A stretch of DNA of 15,820 nucleotides from Gammaproteobacteria bacterium (GCA_030425615.1 JAUIAI010000005.1:1-15820), one strand, 5' to 3'. Shown: positions 1-7,570, counted from the first letter of the stretch. Notes: generated by a model from the letters alone, not told the origin. Program-made: numbers and translations.

Positions 1-56
1 CAACGTCAACCCCAAGAAGCCGCATCCGCGCTGGTCGCAAGCGACCGATCGCCTGA

Positions 57-632
57 TACCGACTGGCGAGGAGCGTCGTCGCCTCGCGCGGCGGACGCAT
101 CGAACAGCGGGAGAACGGGGAGCGATACCTGGTCCTCGAGAACGGCCGTCGCTACGACGGCAATCTCGAGGACGCCCAACTTCGTCTGATGGCATTCGAG
201 CGTTACGGACTCAGACTGGATCCCAAGCCGGTCGCGCGTGGCCAGATCACGGCAAAGACCAAACCCACGCCGGATCTGCTCGCCGACTGGGAGCCGCGTG
301 ATCGCGGCGAGTTCGTCAAGCGTGTCGGTGTGCCGGTCTCGGCCGTGTTGCTGGCGCTGCTGGCCATTCCGCTGTCATCTTCGAACCCGAGGGTCGGGCG
401 CTCGATCAATCTGGTGGTCGCGCTGCTGTTGTACATGGTCTATGCCAATCTGCTCTCGCTGATGCAGGCCTGGGTCGCGCAGGAGCGGGTCGCGTTCGGA
501 ATCGGCGTCTGGGCCGTTCATGCCGGGGCGGCCCTGCTCGTCGCCCTGATGTTCTGGCGCAGGCTCACCCTGGGCTGGCGGTGGCCGCGACTCTTCTACC
601 GGCGTGCCCCAAGGGCAGCGGCCACACCCTGA
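57..632 (+). CDS. lptF: LptF, C-terminal part (LPS export permease), 5' end missing or frameshifted
   Basis: LptF and LptG form the inner-membrane permease of the LptB2FGC transporter, which extracts lipopolysaccharide and sends it toward the outer membrane. The visible part holds the end of the periplasmic jellyroll domain, with the LptF-like stretches ERYLVLENGRRYDG and FERYGLRLD, followed by the C-terminal transmembrane block. That block starts around FVKRVGVPVSAVLLALLAIPL, continues with NPRVGRSINL (typical of the family) and has two further hydrophobic helices. The stop TGA at 630-632 lies 5 nt before the lptG start, as expected for an lptFG operon. The frame is closed upstream by TGA at 54-56, and bases 1-53 of this frame do not read like LptF. 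The Met at 189 lies inside the conserved domain and is not a start. Identity is secure from the neighbour and motifs; whether the gene is intact upstream is not. Confidence 0.85.
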   Translation, partial: YRLARSVVASRGGRIEQRENGERYLVLENGRRYDGNLEDAQLRLMAFERYGLRLDPKPVARGQITAKTKPTPDLLADWEPRDRGEFVKRVGVPVSAVLLALLAIPLSSSNPRVGRSINLVVALLLYMVYANLLSLMQAWVAQERVAFGIGVWAVHAGAALLVALMFWRRLTLGWRWPRLFYRRAPRAAATP

Positions 633-637
633 CCGCG

Positions 638-1771
638 ATGCGCATCCTCTCGTCCTATTTCGCGCGCGAGACGCTTGCGGCCGTGGGCTTCGTGCTGACG
701 GGGTTTCTCGCGCTGTTCTCGTTCTTCGATTTCATCGCCGAACTCGAGGATATCGGCCGCGGCCACTACGAACTGCCGCAGGCGCTGGCATTCGTTCTGC
801 TCAGCCTGCCGAACCACATCTACGAGCTCATGCCGATCGCCGCACTGATCGGCACCATCTATGCCCTCGCGCAATTCGCGTCGCGCTCGGAGTTCACGGC
901 GATGCGCGCGGCGGGTCTCGGGCGTCTCAAGGCCCTGAGGGCGCTGCTCAGGGTCGGCCTGCTGCTGGCCGCGATCACGGCCATGGTGGGCGAGATCGTC
1001 GCTCCCCCGGCCGAGAAGCTGGCCCAGGACGTCCGCCTCGGCGCGATGGGCGGACAGATCACCGGCCAGTTCCGCTCCGGCATCTGGATCAAGGACACGC
1101 TGCGCGGCGAGGGCGGAGAGGTCGTGCTGCGGCGGTTCGTGAACATCGCGCAGATGAGCGCCGGTGGAGCGTTACAGGCCGTCCGCATTTACGAATTCGA
1201 TCCGCTGTTGCGGCTCGAACGGATCCTCTGGGCGCCCACCGGGGAATTCGTCGGGGCCGACCGCTGGCGCCTGCACGACACCTCGGCGCTGAGCATCGCG
1301 CGCTCACCGTCCGCGGGCGGTGCCGAGTCGATCCGGGTCAGGCGCGAGGCGCTGGGCGACATCCCCTGGGAGTCTCAACTCACGCCGGACATCCTGGGCG
1401 TGATGGCGCTGTCGCCGGACAGGATGTCCGCCTGGAATCTTCGCGACTATGTTTCACATCTCGAGCAGAACCAGCAGGACGCCAGCCGCTACGAGATCGC
1501 GATGTGGAAGAAGATCGTCTATCCGCTCGCGGTGCTGGTGATGATGGCCCTGGCACTGCCGTTCGCCTACCTCCATGCGCGCGCCGGCAGCATCGGATAC
1601 AAGGTGTTCGCGGGGATCATGCTCGGCGTTGCGTTCCATTTTCTCAATGGGCTGTTTTCGCATCTCGGGTTGCTCAACACCTGGCCGCCCTGGTTCGCCG
1701 TGAGCATTCCGAGCATTGCTGCACTGCTCATCGCGCTATTCATGCTCTACCGCGTGGGTGGCGCACGATAG
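638..1771 (+). CDS. lptG: LptG, LPS export permease
   Basis: This is the partner permease of LptF in the LptB2FG lipopolysaccharide transporter of the inner membrane. I chose ATG 638 because it begins with MRILSSYFARETLAAVGFVL, the usual LptG N-terminus with the first helix, and lies 5 nt after the lptF stop; the longer reading from 581 overlaps lptF. The 377-residue product is close to the family's usual length. It has helices near residues 12-30, 60-80 and 100-118, where FTAMRAAG is a conserved cytoplasmic loop that is thought to contact LptB. A periplasmic domain spans roughly residues 130-285. Three C-terminal helices begin at MWKKIVYPLAVLVMMALALP. No strong Shine-Dalgarno is visible before the start, so translation is probably coupled to lptF. 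The next likely terminator is about 190 bases downstream, beyond a separate promoter. Confidence 0.95.
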   Translation: MRILSSYFARETLAAVGFVLTGFLALFSFFDFIAELEDIGRGHYELPQALAFVLLSLPNHIYELMPIAALIGTIYALAQFASRSEFTAMRAAGLGRLKALRALLRVGLLLAAITAMVGEIVAPPAEKLAQDVRLGAMGGQITGQFRSGIWIKDTLRGEGGEVVLRRFVNIAQMSAGGALQAVRIYEFDPLLRLERILWAPTGEFVGADRWRLHDTSALSIARSPSAGGAESIRVRREALGDIPWESQLTPDILGVMALSPDRMSAWNLRDYVSHLEQNQQDASRYEIAMWKKIVYPLAVLVMMALALPFAYLHARAGSIGYKVFAGIMLGVAFHFLNGLFSHLGLLNTWPPWFAVSIPSIAALLIALFMLYRVGGAR

Positions 1772-1854
1772 GGTGTTTGATGTTGCGATGCAGCATTATC
1801 GGAATGCGATCCTTCGCCCCGGCGACCAGTACCGCAGTCCGGGGAAGAAAACCG

Positions 1855-1883
1855 TTTACTTCGTGTTTCTTCTTGATTACGAT
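1855..1883 (+). promoter_or_regulatory. Candidate sigma70 promoter for an intergenic small RNA
   Basis: A -35-like TTTACT (1855-1860) and a -10-like TACGAT (1878-1883) are separated by 17 bases, each matching four of six consensus positions. They sit in an AT-rich patch (about 1846-1878) that stands out in this high-GC window. Predicted initiation near 1890 falls just before the first of three hairpins that end in a terminator. This is inferred from sequence only. Confidence 0.4.
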
Positions 1884-1889
1884 CGCTCT

Positions 1890-1985
1890 GTCTTGAGTTC
1901 GGCCCATGCCGAACTCAGGAATCGAGGAGGAGGAGAGGCAGCCTAGCTGCCATTTGAGGGCGCGCCACTGGCGCGCCTTTTTTCT
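1890..1985 (+). ncRNA. Candidate structured small RNA, about 95 nt, with an exposed GGAGGAGGAG core
   Basis: Three hairpins follow one another. Hairpin 1 is at 1894-1917: arms TGAGTTCGGC and GCCGAACTCA around loop CCAT, extendable by three more pairs to 1891-1920. Hairpin 2 is at 1937-1951: arms GGCAGC and GCTGCC around loop CTA. The third is the terminator hairpin at 1959-1977, followed by a T run. Between the first two lies an unpaired purine tract (1921-1936) with three GGA repeats at 1926, 1929 and 1932, and a fourth GGA closes hairpin 1. The tract resembles a Shine-Dalgarno, but no start codon follows it. A promoter-like sequence lies at the right distance upstream. It could be an sRNA, for example a CsrA/RsmA-binding or C/U-rich-target RNA, or a processed 3' end of the lptFG message. 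I do not recognise a known RNA family. Confidence 0.42.
1959..1983 (+). terminator. Rho-independent terminator
   Basis: A perfect 8-bp stem, GGCGCGCC (1959-1966) with its partner at 1970-1977, has a 3-base loop ACT. It is followed immediately by six T (1978-1983), then C and TTT. The T tract is only on the plus-strand side, so it ends transcription from lptFG and/or the small RNA candidate and does not serve the minus-strand gene at 2035. Confidence 0.9.
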
Positions 1986-2034
1986 TTGATGCGTTCGTTC
2001 TCCGGTGCGTTCGCCCGTCTTCCCCTCGTCGCGT

Positions 2035-2532
2035 TCAGCGCCGTCGCCTGAGAATCACGAGCAGCAGGGCGGCCGCCAGCGCCATCAGTGCAGCGGCCGG
2101 GTTGAACGGATCTCCCCCCGGCTCGCCGTTGCCGCCGGTCTCCTCCAGACGCACGGGCCCGCCGTCTCCGGGCAGACGGCCGAGTGCGAGCCGTGGAGGC
2201 AGATCGCCGTTCCCGTCGGTCATCGTGGGCAGAGGAACCTGCCAGCCGGCACTGCCTGCGGCGCGTAATGCCTCGAAGCGGGCGTGGCGGGCGTGCTCGA
2301 CGACCTGGTCGATCACCAGCACTTCGAACAGCGGGCGGGTCTCCGGATACTGCAGCTCGTCGATCTCCCGTCCCAGCCGTCCGTCAAATCCGGCGACCGG
2401 AACTATTCCCGTCCCGGCCAGGCGTTCGGAGACCCAGGCCGCCGGGCCTTCGCCCCATCCGGTGACGGAAGTCACGAGAAGCGCGAAAAGAAAGCCGCCG
2501 ATCAGGCTGGCCAGACATGTCGTTCTTGTCAT
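2035..2532 (-). CDS. Unrecognised small membrane or exported protein with a C-terminal helix and RRRR tail
   Basis: I do not recognise the family. I chose the ATG at 2532 because it is preceded by GGAGG at a 6-base spacing and opens directly into a signal-like segment (MTRTTCLASLIGGFLFALLVT); an ATG six codons upstream lacks such a site. The 165-residue product then has a soluble stretch of about 110 residues with no motif I can name. Next comes a Gly/Pro/Asp-rich linker (LEETGGNGEPGGDPFN), a strongly hydrophobic helix (AAALMALAAALLLVIL) and a terminal RRRR before TGA. This three-part tail of linker, helix and basic end is the layout of PEP-CTERM- or GlyGly-CTERM-type sorting signals, but the canonical VPEP motif is absent, so a plain C-terminal membrane anchor is equally possible. 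It is a single-gene unit, convergent with the terminator at 1959-1983. Confidence 0.6.
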   Translation of the reverse strand: MTRTTCLASLIGGFLFALLVTSVTGWGEGPAAWVSERLAGTGIVPVAGFDGRLGREIDELQYPETRPLFEVLVIDQVVEHARHARFEALRAAGSAGWQVPLPTMTDGNGDLPPRLALGRLPGDGGPVRLEETGGNGEPGGDPFNPAAALMALAAALLLVILRRRR

Positions 2533-2689
2533 GATGATCCTCCGGGCCATTTGAGTAGCAAGGCGCGGGCCAGAGAAAATCGATCATGATTTCAGGGGCT
2601 TACAAGGGTCTTTGGGGGCGTGATGCCGACATCGTCAGGCACTCCGACAGCCGGAGGGCCACGCATCGCCCACGATCGCGGCGAGTCGC

Positions 2690-2698
2690 TGATATACT
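2690..2698 (+). promoter_or_regulatory. Extended -10 promoter for the tRNA gene
   Basis: TGA followed by TATACT (2690-2698) matches an extended -10 element (TGn plus a TATAAT-like hexamer). No convincing -35 hexamer lies 17 bases upstream, which fits an extended -10 promoter. Initiation near 2705 would give a leader of about 27 nt before the tRNA 5' end at 2732. Confidence 0.5.
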
Positions 2699-2731
2699 TC
2701 TCGCTTGATCTTTCGATGCAGTCAGATCGAT

Positions 2732-2807
<76 letters not shown>

Positions 2808-2818
2808 TCGTTCGGAAG

Positions 2819-2872
2819 GGCACCGGGTCACCGGTGCCAGGCGCCGCCGGGTCGTTACTGACGCCCCGGCGG
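2819..2872. terminator. Two tandem GC-rich hairpins between convergent tRNA and csgG-like genes
   Basis: The first hairpin is at 2819-2838: GGCACCGG and CCGGTGCC around loop GTCA. The second is at 2844-2872: CCGCCGGG and CCCGGCGG around a 13-base loop. Together they fill most of the gap between the tRNA end (2807) and the stop of the minus-strand gene (2895). Neither has a T run on either strand, so they may be factor-assisted or bidirectional terminators, or RNA processing or stability elements. The terminator role is inferred. Confidence 0.35.
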
Positions 2873-2894
2873 ACGTCAGAGCCGCCCGGTCTTC

Positions 2895-3815
2895 TCAGCG
2901 GTTCTGCGAGGCAGGAGTCGATCCGCCTTGCACGCCCAGTCGCCCACCCGTGCCCAGGCCGCCCTGGACCTCCTGCGCCCGGTAACTGCGCACGGCATCA
3001 ACCATCTGGTTGTACGCGTCGGCGAACGCAGCAGCGATGACCTTGCCCTCGGGCGTGTTCGTGTAGCCGCCAAGTGAACCGCCCCCCCGCCCGCCGAAGA
3101 GCCCGGCCCAGACGTTGTAGTCAGTGGATTTCGAACTACCCTCGGCGGCGGCGAGCTGCACGGACGACCGGTTGTCGACGAGGGTCAGCAGGGTCGAGGC
3201 TTCGCTGAACTTGAGGCCGCCGGCAAGCCGGCCGAGGACGCCAAGGTTCCCGCTCAGGCGCGAGAGCGTCCCGCCGATGCCGCCGGTGTCCTTGGCGCTG
3301 ACGGTGACGCTGGGCGTCATGCTGTAGTCGGCGACGACGAGCTGGCCCTTGCCGAAGTTGCTGCCCGCCCTCGCTTCGCCAGACCTTGCCAGCTGGCGCT
3401 CCTGTTCCATCTGGGTCAGACCCACACCCCGGTCCACGATGACGAAACAATTCGACTGCTGCACGAGCAGCCGGAGCACGGGCACCGGTGATCCAAGGTT
3501 GTATCGTGACAACGTGGAGGCCCAACGGGACTGGTTCTCGATGATGGCGAGCGTGCCGAGCGCCGAATCGCAGCGCCGCAATTGAGGATTGGCGTTCGTT
3601 GCCGTCGCGCCGCCGGCGGAGCCGGTGGCCGCGGTCTTGGCGGATGCGTCTCCCATGACCGGGTTGGTCGCGAGGCACCCGGCGAGCGGCGCAACGGCCG
3701 CCAGCGCGAGCACGAGCCGCAGTTTCGTTGCCTCGGGCCGGCGTCGAGGCTGCCTGCGGCCATCGGCGGGCTGCGCGTGCTCTGCGCTCACAGGTGCATG
3801 GCGGACGGCGGACAT
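2895..3815 (-). CDS. CsgG/HfaB-like outer-membrane lipoprotein
   Basis: It resembles the CsgG family, lipoproteins that form outer-membrane secretion channels (CsgG for curli, HfaB for holdfast). Family-like stretches include VLRLLVQQSNCFVIVDRG (about residues 112-129), QMEQERQLARSGEA, LVVADYSMTP, LLTLVDNRSSVQLAAAEG and, near the C-terminus, GKVIAAAFADAYNQMV. The lipobox LAGC gives a lipidated Cys at residue 47. The start ATG at 3815 has AGGAG (3824-3828) spaced 8 bases away, but it leaves an unusually long, Arg-rich leader of about 30 residues before the hydrophobic part of the signal. No ATG, GTG or TTG just before that segment offers a shorter alternative. The C-terminus is rich in Gly and Ser. 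No csgA/B/E/F or holdfast genes are nearby, so the substrate is unknown. It diverges from the MFS gene across 121 bases. Confidence 0.75.
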   Translation of the reverse strand: MSAVRHAPVSAEHAQPADGRRQPRRRPEATKLRLVLALAAVAPLAGCLATNPVMGDASAKTAATGSAGGATATNANPQLRRCDSALGTLAIIENQSRWASTLSRYNLGSPVPVLRLLVQQSNCFVIVDRGVGLTQMEQERQLARSGEARAGSNFGKGQLVVADYSMTPSVTVSAKDTGGIGGTLSRLSGNLGVLGRLAGGLKFSEASTLLTLVDNRSSVQLAAAEGSSKSTDYNVWAGLFGGRGGGSLGGYTNTPEGKVIAAAFADAYNQMVDAVRSYRAQEVQGGLGTGGRLGVQGGSTPASQNR

Positions 3816-3936
3816 CGGTGGTTCTCCTCTTCAGTGTTGGTCGTATCCTTGCCGGCCGTTGCGGGTCCGGGCGCCTGAGGTGCCCGCGACGTCGGCGCAG
3901 GCCTCCGTGACAAGATACGGGTTTTTCTCTTGCCCG

Positions 3937-5223
3937 ATGGTCGAGCCTGTCCCCCCTTCTGTCAATCACCCGGAATCCTCGCCGCACGCCGGGCGTGATT
4001 CACACGCGCCGGCCGGGCTCGGACCGGTTGCCGGCGGCCGCCGCACCGCGCTTGCCCCCTGGGTCTTGCTGTCGGTGGGCATCGTCGCGGCTTTCGGGCC
4101 CGGCAAGTTGCCTCCGGTCCTGCCGGCGCTGCAGGGACAGATCGGTCTGACCCTGCTCGAGGCGGGCTGGCTCGTGGCGGTCTTCCAGGTGGCGGCCGCG
4201 CTGCTCGGAGTGTTCGGCGGCGCTCTCGCGGACCGCTACGGGCCGCGCCGCGTCATGCAGACCGGACTGCTCATCGGTGCTCTGAGCGCGGCTTGCGGGG
4301 CACTCTCGCCCGGTCCCCTGGTTCTGTTCGCCAGTCGGATCGGAGAGAGCCTGGGATTCATCCTGGCCGTGCTGCCGGCGGCGGCCCTGTTCCGCCGTTG
4401 TCTGCCCGCCGAACGTCTCACGCGATGGCTGGGGGCCTGGGGAACCTACATGCCCACGGGCATGGCGCTCGCGCTGCTCGCCAGCCCCTGGGCGGCCGCG
4501 GCGTTCGGCTGGCGGGGCGTCTGGTGGGCCCATGCCGCCTGTCTCGTGGTGTGCCTGGGCGCCCTGCGGGTCTGGGTGGAGCGCGACGATCCTCGAGCGG
4601 CGTCCACGGCCCGGTTCGCGCCACTCGTGCGCGAGACTCTTACCGTTCCCGGACCGTGGCTGCTCGCGGCGGCATTCGGCGTCTACGCGGGCCAGTACCT
4701 GACGATCGTCTCGTTCCTGCCCAGTGCCTACCAGGCCGCAGGCATCGCCATGACCTCGGCCGGAGCGCTCACCGCCCTGGTCGCCGGGATCAATCTGCTC
4801 GGCAATCTGACTGCAGGCGTGCTCGCCCAGCGCGGCTGGCCGGCGGGACGGGTGATCACGATCGCCGCGGTCGCACTGGTCATCGGACCGTGGCTGGCGT
4901 TCGCGGGCGAGGGCGGATTCGTCTGGCGCTACGTCCTGATCTGCACGGTGTCCATGGTCGCAGGGGTGATCCCCGGTACGCTGTTCACCCTGGCGCCGCG
5001 GTTCGCACCGCGTACGGGCGCGGTCTCGGCCACGGTCGGGCTCATGCAGCAGGGCAGCGGTCTCGGACAGGTCGTGCTGCCGCCGCTCGTGGCGGCGGTC
5101 GCCATGAGCGCCGGGGGATGGCAGTACACGGGCGCGGTCACGGGCGGTTTCGGGTTGGTGACGATGCTGATCGGCCTGGCGATCGGCCGCCACGCCACGC
5201 GTCTGCAACGCGCGGCCGTCTGA
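3937..5223 (+). CDS. MFS transporter
   Basis: This is a major facilitator superfamily permease of the inner membrane. The product has 428 residues and about 12 hydrophobic helices. The family's motif A loop, GGALADRYGPRR (about residues 94-105), lies between helices 2 and 3. The start is ATG 3937; upstream in-frame starts read through the region antisense to the csgG-like gene and encode non-hydrophobic sequence. No clear Shine-Dalgarno is visible, and the first 38 or so residues are hydrophilic, rich in Pro, His and Ser, before helix 1. The overall look is closest to the CynX/NimT-like anion exporters, but the substrate cannot be assigned. It is a single gene, convergent with the SelD fusion, and the two stops are separated by a 20-bp palindrome. 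Confidence 0.85.
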   Translation: MVEPVPPSVNHPESSPHAGRDSHAPAGLGPVAGGRRTALAPWVLLSVGIVAAFGPGKLPPVLPALQGQIGLTLLEAGWLVAVFQVAAALLGVFGGALADRYGPRRVMQTGLLIGALSAACGALSPGPLVLFASRIGESLGFILAVLPAAALFRRCLPAERLTRWLGAWGTYMPTGMALALLASPWAAAAFGWRGVWWAHAACLVVCLGALRVWVERDDPRAASTARFAPLVRETLTVPGPWLLAAAFGVYAGQYLTIVSFLPSAYQAAGIAMTSAGALTALVAGINLLGNLTAGVLAQRGWPAGRVITIAAVALVIGPWLAFAGEGGFVWRYVLICTVSMVAGVIPGTLFTLAPRFAPRTGAVSATVGLMQQGSGLGQVVLPPLVAAVAMSAGGWQYTGAVTGGFGLVTMLIGLAIGRHATRLQRAAV

Positions 5224-5224
5224 G

Positions 5225-5244
5225 GCGCCGGCCGCGGCCGGCGC
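5225..5244. terminator. 20-bp perfect palindrome between convergent genes
   Basis: The arms GCGCCGGCCG and CGGCCGGCGC are exact reverse complements with no spacer. They sit 1 base after the MFS stop and 4 bases before the stop of the convergent SelD fusion. Position suggests a bidirectional terminator, but there is no T tract on either side, and a hairpin would need to sacrifice central pairs to form a loop. Confidence 0.4.
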
Positions 5245-5248
5245 AGAC

Positions 5249-7534
5249 TCAGGGCTCGAGCACGATCGGCTCGAGCGCTTCGCCGCGATCCGCCTCGATC
5301 TCCCCGATGATCGCGGCGTGTCCGTAGCCGGCGGCGCGCAGCGCACCCAGGCAGGCTTCGGCGCGTTCCGGCGGTATCGAGGCCAGCAACCCGCCGGCGG
5401 TCTGCGGGTCGAAGACGAGTCGGTAGCGTGGATGCTCCAGCATCTCGGCCTGGTTGCGCAGCGCTCTTCGCAGGCGCACGTTTGCCGGCTGCAAGGAGCT
5501 GAGGATGCCGCGCGCGGCCGTTTCCTCGGCACCGTCGAGGACGGGGATCGACGACAGCACCAGGCGCGCATCGACGCCCGAAGGACGGGTCATCTCCACG
5601 AGATGGCCCAGAAGGCCGAAGCCCGTGAGGTCGGTGCAGGCGGTGGCACCGTGCGCGTGCACGATGTCCGCGGCGGCGCGATTCGAGACCTGCATCGAAT
5701 CGAGGGCGTCGTCGATCCAGCGACCCCGGGCCTCCAGCAGGGCGTGCGCGGCGAACAAGGTGCCGGTCCCTATCGGCTTGGTGAGCACGAGCTTGTCGCC
5801 GGGCCGCATGCCCCCCTTGCGCATGATGGCATCGAGGTTCTCGTCGATCAGGCGGTTGACCGCGAAGCCGAGCGCGAGTTCGCGACCCTCGCCTGTGTGG
5901 CCCCCCACGAGCGCGCATCCGGCATCGACGAGCACGTCGTTCGCGCCCGTCATCAGCTGCCGAAGCGTGTCCTCGACCTTTCGTTCGAGTCCGGGCGGAA
6001 CGGTGACGATCGCGGTCGCGGTCTGGGGCTGGCCGCCCATCGCGAAGACGTCGCCGAGCGCGTGGTTGGCCGCGATGCGACCGAGCAACCAGGGATCGTC
6101 GATGAACGCTCGGAAGAAGTCCACGGTCTGGACCATCGCCTTGCCGGGCGGCACCCGGACCACTGCCGCGTCGTCCGGCGCGTGCAGGCCGATGATGACG
6201 TCGTCCCGGGGGGCCGGCATGAGGTCGCCGAGGGCCCGCGAAAGAACGTTCGCACCGACTTTGGCGCCGCAACCCCCGCAGCGCATCGCCAGTGCGGACA
6301 GGGCCTCGGCCTGGTCGGTGTCGTCCAGCCGGACCGGACTCGGCCGGGCCCGCATCGGCGCCTCGGCGTCCATCGGCGGGAATTCGGAGTACTTGCGCAT
6401 GAAGCGCCGGTCGATCCAGTCCTTCCAGCGCCAGACCCATTCGCCCTCGAACGCGAACGGGCCGCGCGAGGCCACCGCATGGCGATCGCCCGTGCTGATC
6501 AGCGAGAGCCAGTGGCGTTGTGGTTTCCAGGGCAGGGGAGGCTGGCCGATGGCCGCCCGGCGAAGGTTGTCGGCCAGGGGCGGGCCGGCGCGCACGGCGA
6601 ACACGCCCGCCTTCTCCAGTGGCCGCCCGACCAGTGATGCAACATCGCCGGCCGCGAAGACCAGCGGATCGGTGACCGACTGGAGCGTTTCGCGCACACG
6701 CACGAACCCGTGGTCGTCCAGCTCGAGTCCCGTGCCGCGCAGCCAGTCGGCTCCCCCGGCCTGGGTGACCCAGACGACCTCATCGGCCGTTTCGACCGAT
6801 CCGGCCCGACCGTGCAGGGTATGCCCGTCGACTCGCGTCACGGCCTCGCCGAGTCTGAGCGCGACGCCGCGGGCGAGCAACAACCGCGTGTATCGCTCCC
6901 GCACGCCGGCATTGTGGGTGGCCAGCACGTCCGCGCTGGCCGAGAACAATACGAAGCTGACGGCATCAGGATCCCGGCCCAGAACGCGCAGTTCGTTGCG
7001 CAGCCGATACTGCATCGCCAGCGTCAGCTCGACGCCGCCTGCGCCGCCACCGACGATCGCGATCCGCATCGGCCCCGTGGCTGCCCGCACCCGTTCGAGC
7101 AGCGCGAGCCAGCGTTGGTTGAACTGGTTGATCGGCTTGACCGGGACGGCGACTTCGGCTGCACCCGGCACGGAGTCGACGCGCGGCGTCGAGCCGATGT
7201 TGATCGAACAGAGGTCATAGGGAAGGGGCGGTCTGCCGGCGAGTTGCACGAGCCGGTTGTCCCGGTCTATCCCCGTGACGCTGTCCAGCACGTAGCGGGC
7301 GCCCGCGAATTCCGCCAGCCGGCGGAGGTCGATGTGGACGTCGTCGTATCCGTAGTGCCCCGCGATGTAGCCGGGCAGCATGCCCGAGTAGGGGGTATGT
7401 GTGTCCCGGCACACGAGCGTCAGGCGGACCCCGGGGACCGGTTTCATACCGAACCGCTTGATCGCCACGACATGGCTGTGACCTCCTCCGACCATGACGA
7501 TGTCGCGAAGGACCGGACCTTCCTGGGGACTCAT
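5249..7534 (-). CDS. selD: Fusion of an FAD-dependent NADH dehydrogenase-like oxidoreductase with selenide, water dikinase (SelD)
   Basis: SelD makes selenophosphate from selenide and ATP, the selenium donor for selenocysteine and 2-selenouridine. This 761-residue protein has two parts. Residues 1 to about 395 are a pyridine-nucleotide-disulfide-type oxidoreductase, with one dinucleotide-binding motif GGGHSH (16-21), a second GGGAGG (162-167) and the FAD-contact AAGDVAS (294-300). Residues from about 412 to 761 are SelD, with CGGCGAKVG (419-427). By alignment on K425, the catalytic Cys is C422 (codon TGC, not Sec); the second Cys of E. coli (C19) is Ala here and is known to be dispensable. 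DDAAV, VDFF and GDVFAMGG are also conserved. Such fusions are known in other bacteria; the role of the first domain is unresolved and may be redox supply of selenide. The gene is last in the ccm operon, 36 bases after ccmH, with AGGAG about 11 bases before ATG. No selA, selB or mnmH is in the window. Confidence 0.93.
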   Translation of the reverse strand: MSPQEGPVLRDIVMVGGGHSHVVAIKRFGMKPVPGVRLTLVCRDTHTPYSGMLPGYIAGHYGYDDVHIDLRRLAEFAGARYVLDSVTGIDRDNRLVQLAGRPPLPYDLCSINIGSTPRVDSVPGAAEVAVPVKPINQFNQRWLALLERVRAATGPMRIAIVGGGAGGVELTLAMQYRLRNELRVLGRDPDAVSFVLFSASADVLATHNAGVRERYTRLLLARGVALRLGEAVTRVDGHTLHGRAGSVETADEVVWVTQAGGADWLRGTGLELDDHGFVRVRETLQSVTDPLVFAAGDVASLVGRPLEKAGVFAVRAGPPLADNLRRAAIGQPPLPWKPQRHWLSLISTGDRHAVASRGPFAFEGEWVWRWKDWIDRRFMRKYSEFPPMDAEAPMRARPSPVRLDDTDQAEALSALAMRCGGCGAKVGANVLSRALGDLMPAPRDDVIIGLHAPDDAAVVRVPPGKAMVQTVDFFRAFIDDPWLLGRIAANHALGDVFAMGGQPQTATAIVTVPPGLERKVEDTLRQLMTGANDVLVDAGCALVGGHTGEGRELALGFAVNRLIDENLDAIMRKGGMRPGDKLVLTKPIGTGTLFAAHALLEARGRWIDDALDSMQVSNRAAADIVHAHGATACTDLTGFGLLGHLVEMTRPSGVDARLVLSSIPVLDGAEETAARGILSSLQPANVRLRRALRNQAEMLEHPRYRLVFDPQTAGGLLASIPPERAEACLGALRAAGYGHAAIIGEIEADRGEALEPIVLEP

Positions 7535-7570
7535 GCGGGAAAGGACTCCTGGGGTTGGAGCGCGCGAGCG

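Noticed and set aside
1817..1844. Inverted repeat CCCCGG/CCGGGG as a terminator of lptFG
   Set aside because: The stem is only 6 bp with a 16-base loop and is followed by an A-rich, not T-rich, stretch.
604..1896. Plus-strand open frame of 430 codons over lptG
   Set aside because: It is out of frame with lptG and gives Arg/His/Pro-rich sequence without membrane segments.
1716..1946. Short plus-strand open frame ending in the purine tract
   Set aside because: It starts inside lptG in another frame, has no ribosome site and runs through the hairpins of the RNA candidate.
4000..5571. Long minus-strand open frame (523 codons) opposite the MFS gene
   Set aside because: It is antisense to a clear transporter and reads as Arg/Gln/Asp/His-rich low-complexity sequence with no domain; long antisense frames are expected at this GC content.
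6269..6280. Possible selenocysteine in the SelD active site
   Set aside because: Both cysteine codons (C419 and C422) are TGC, so the enzyme is the Cys form.
5454..7220. Plus-strand open frame of 588 codons
   Set aside because: It lies wholly antisense to the SelD fusion, is Ser/Arg/Pro-rich and has no motif.
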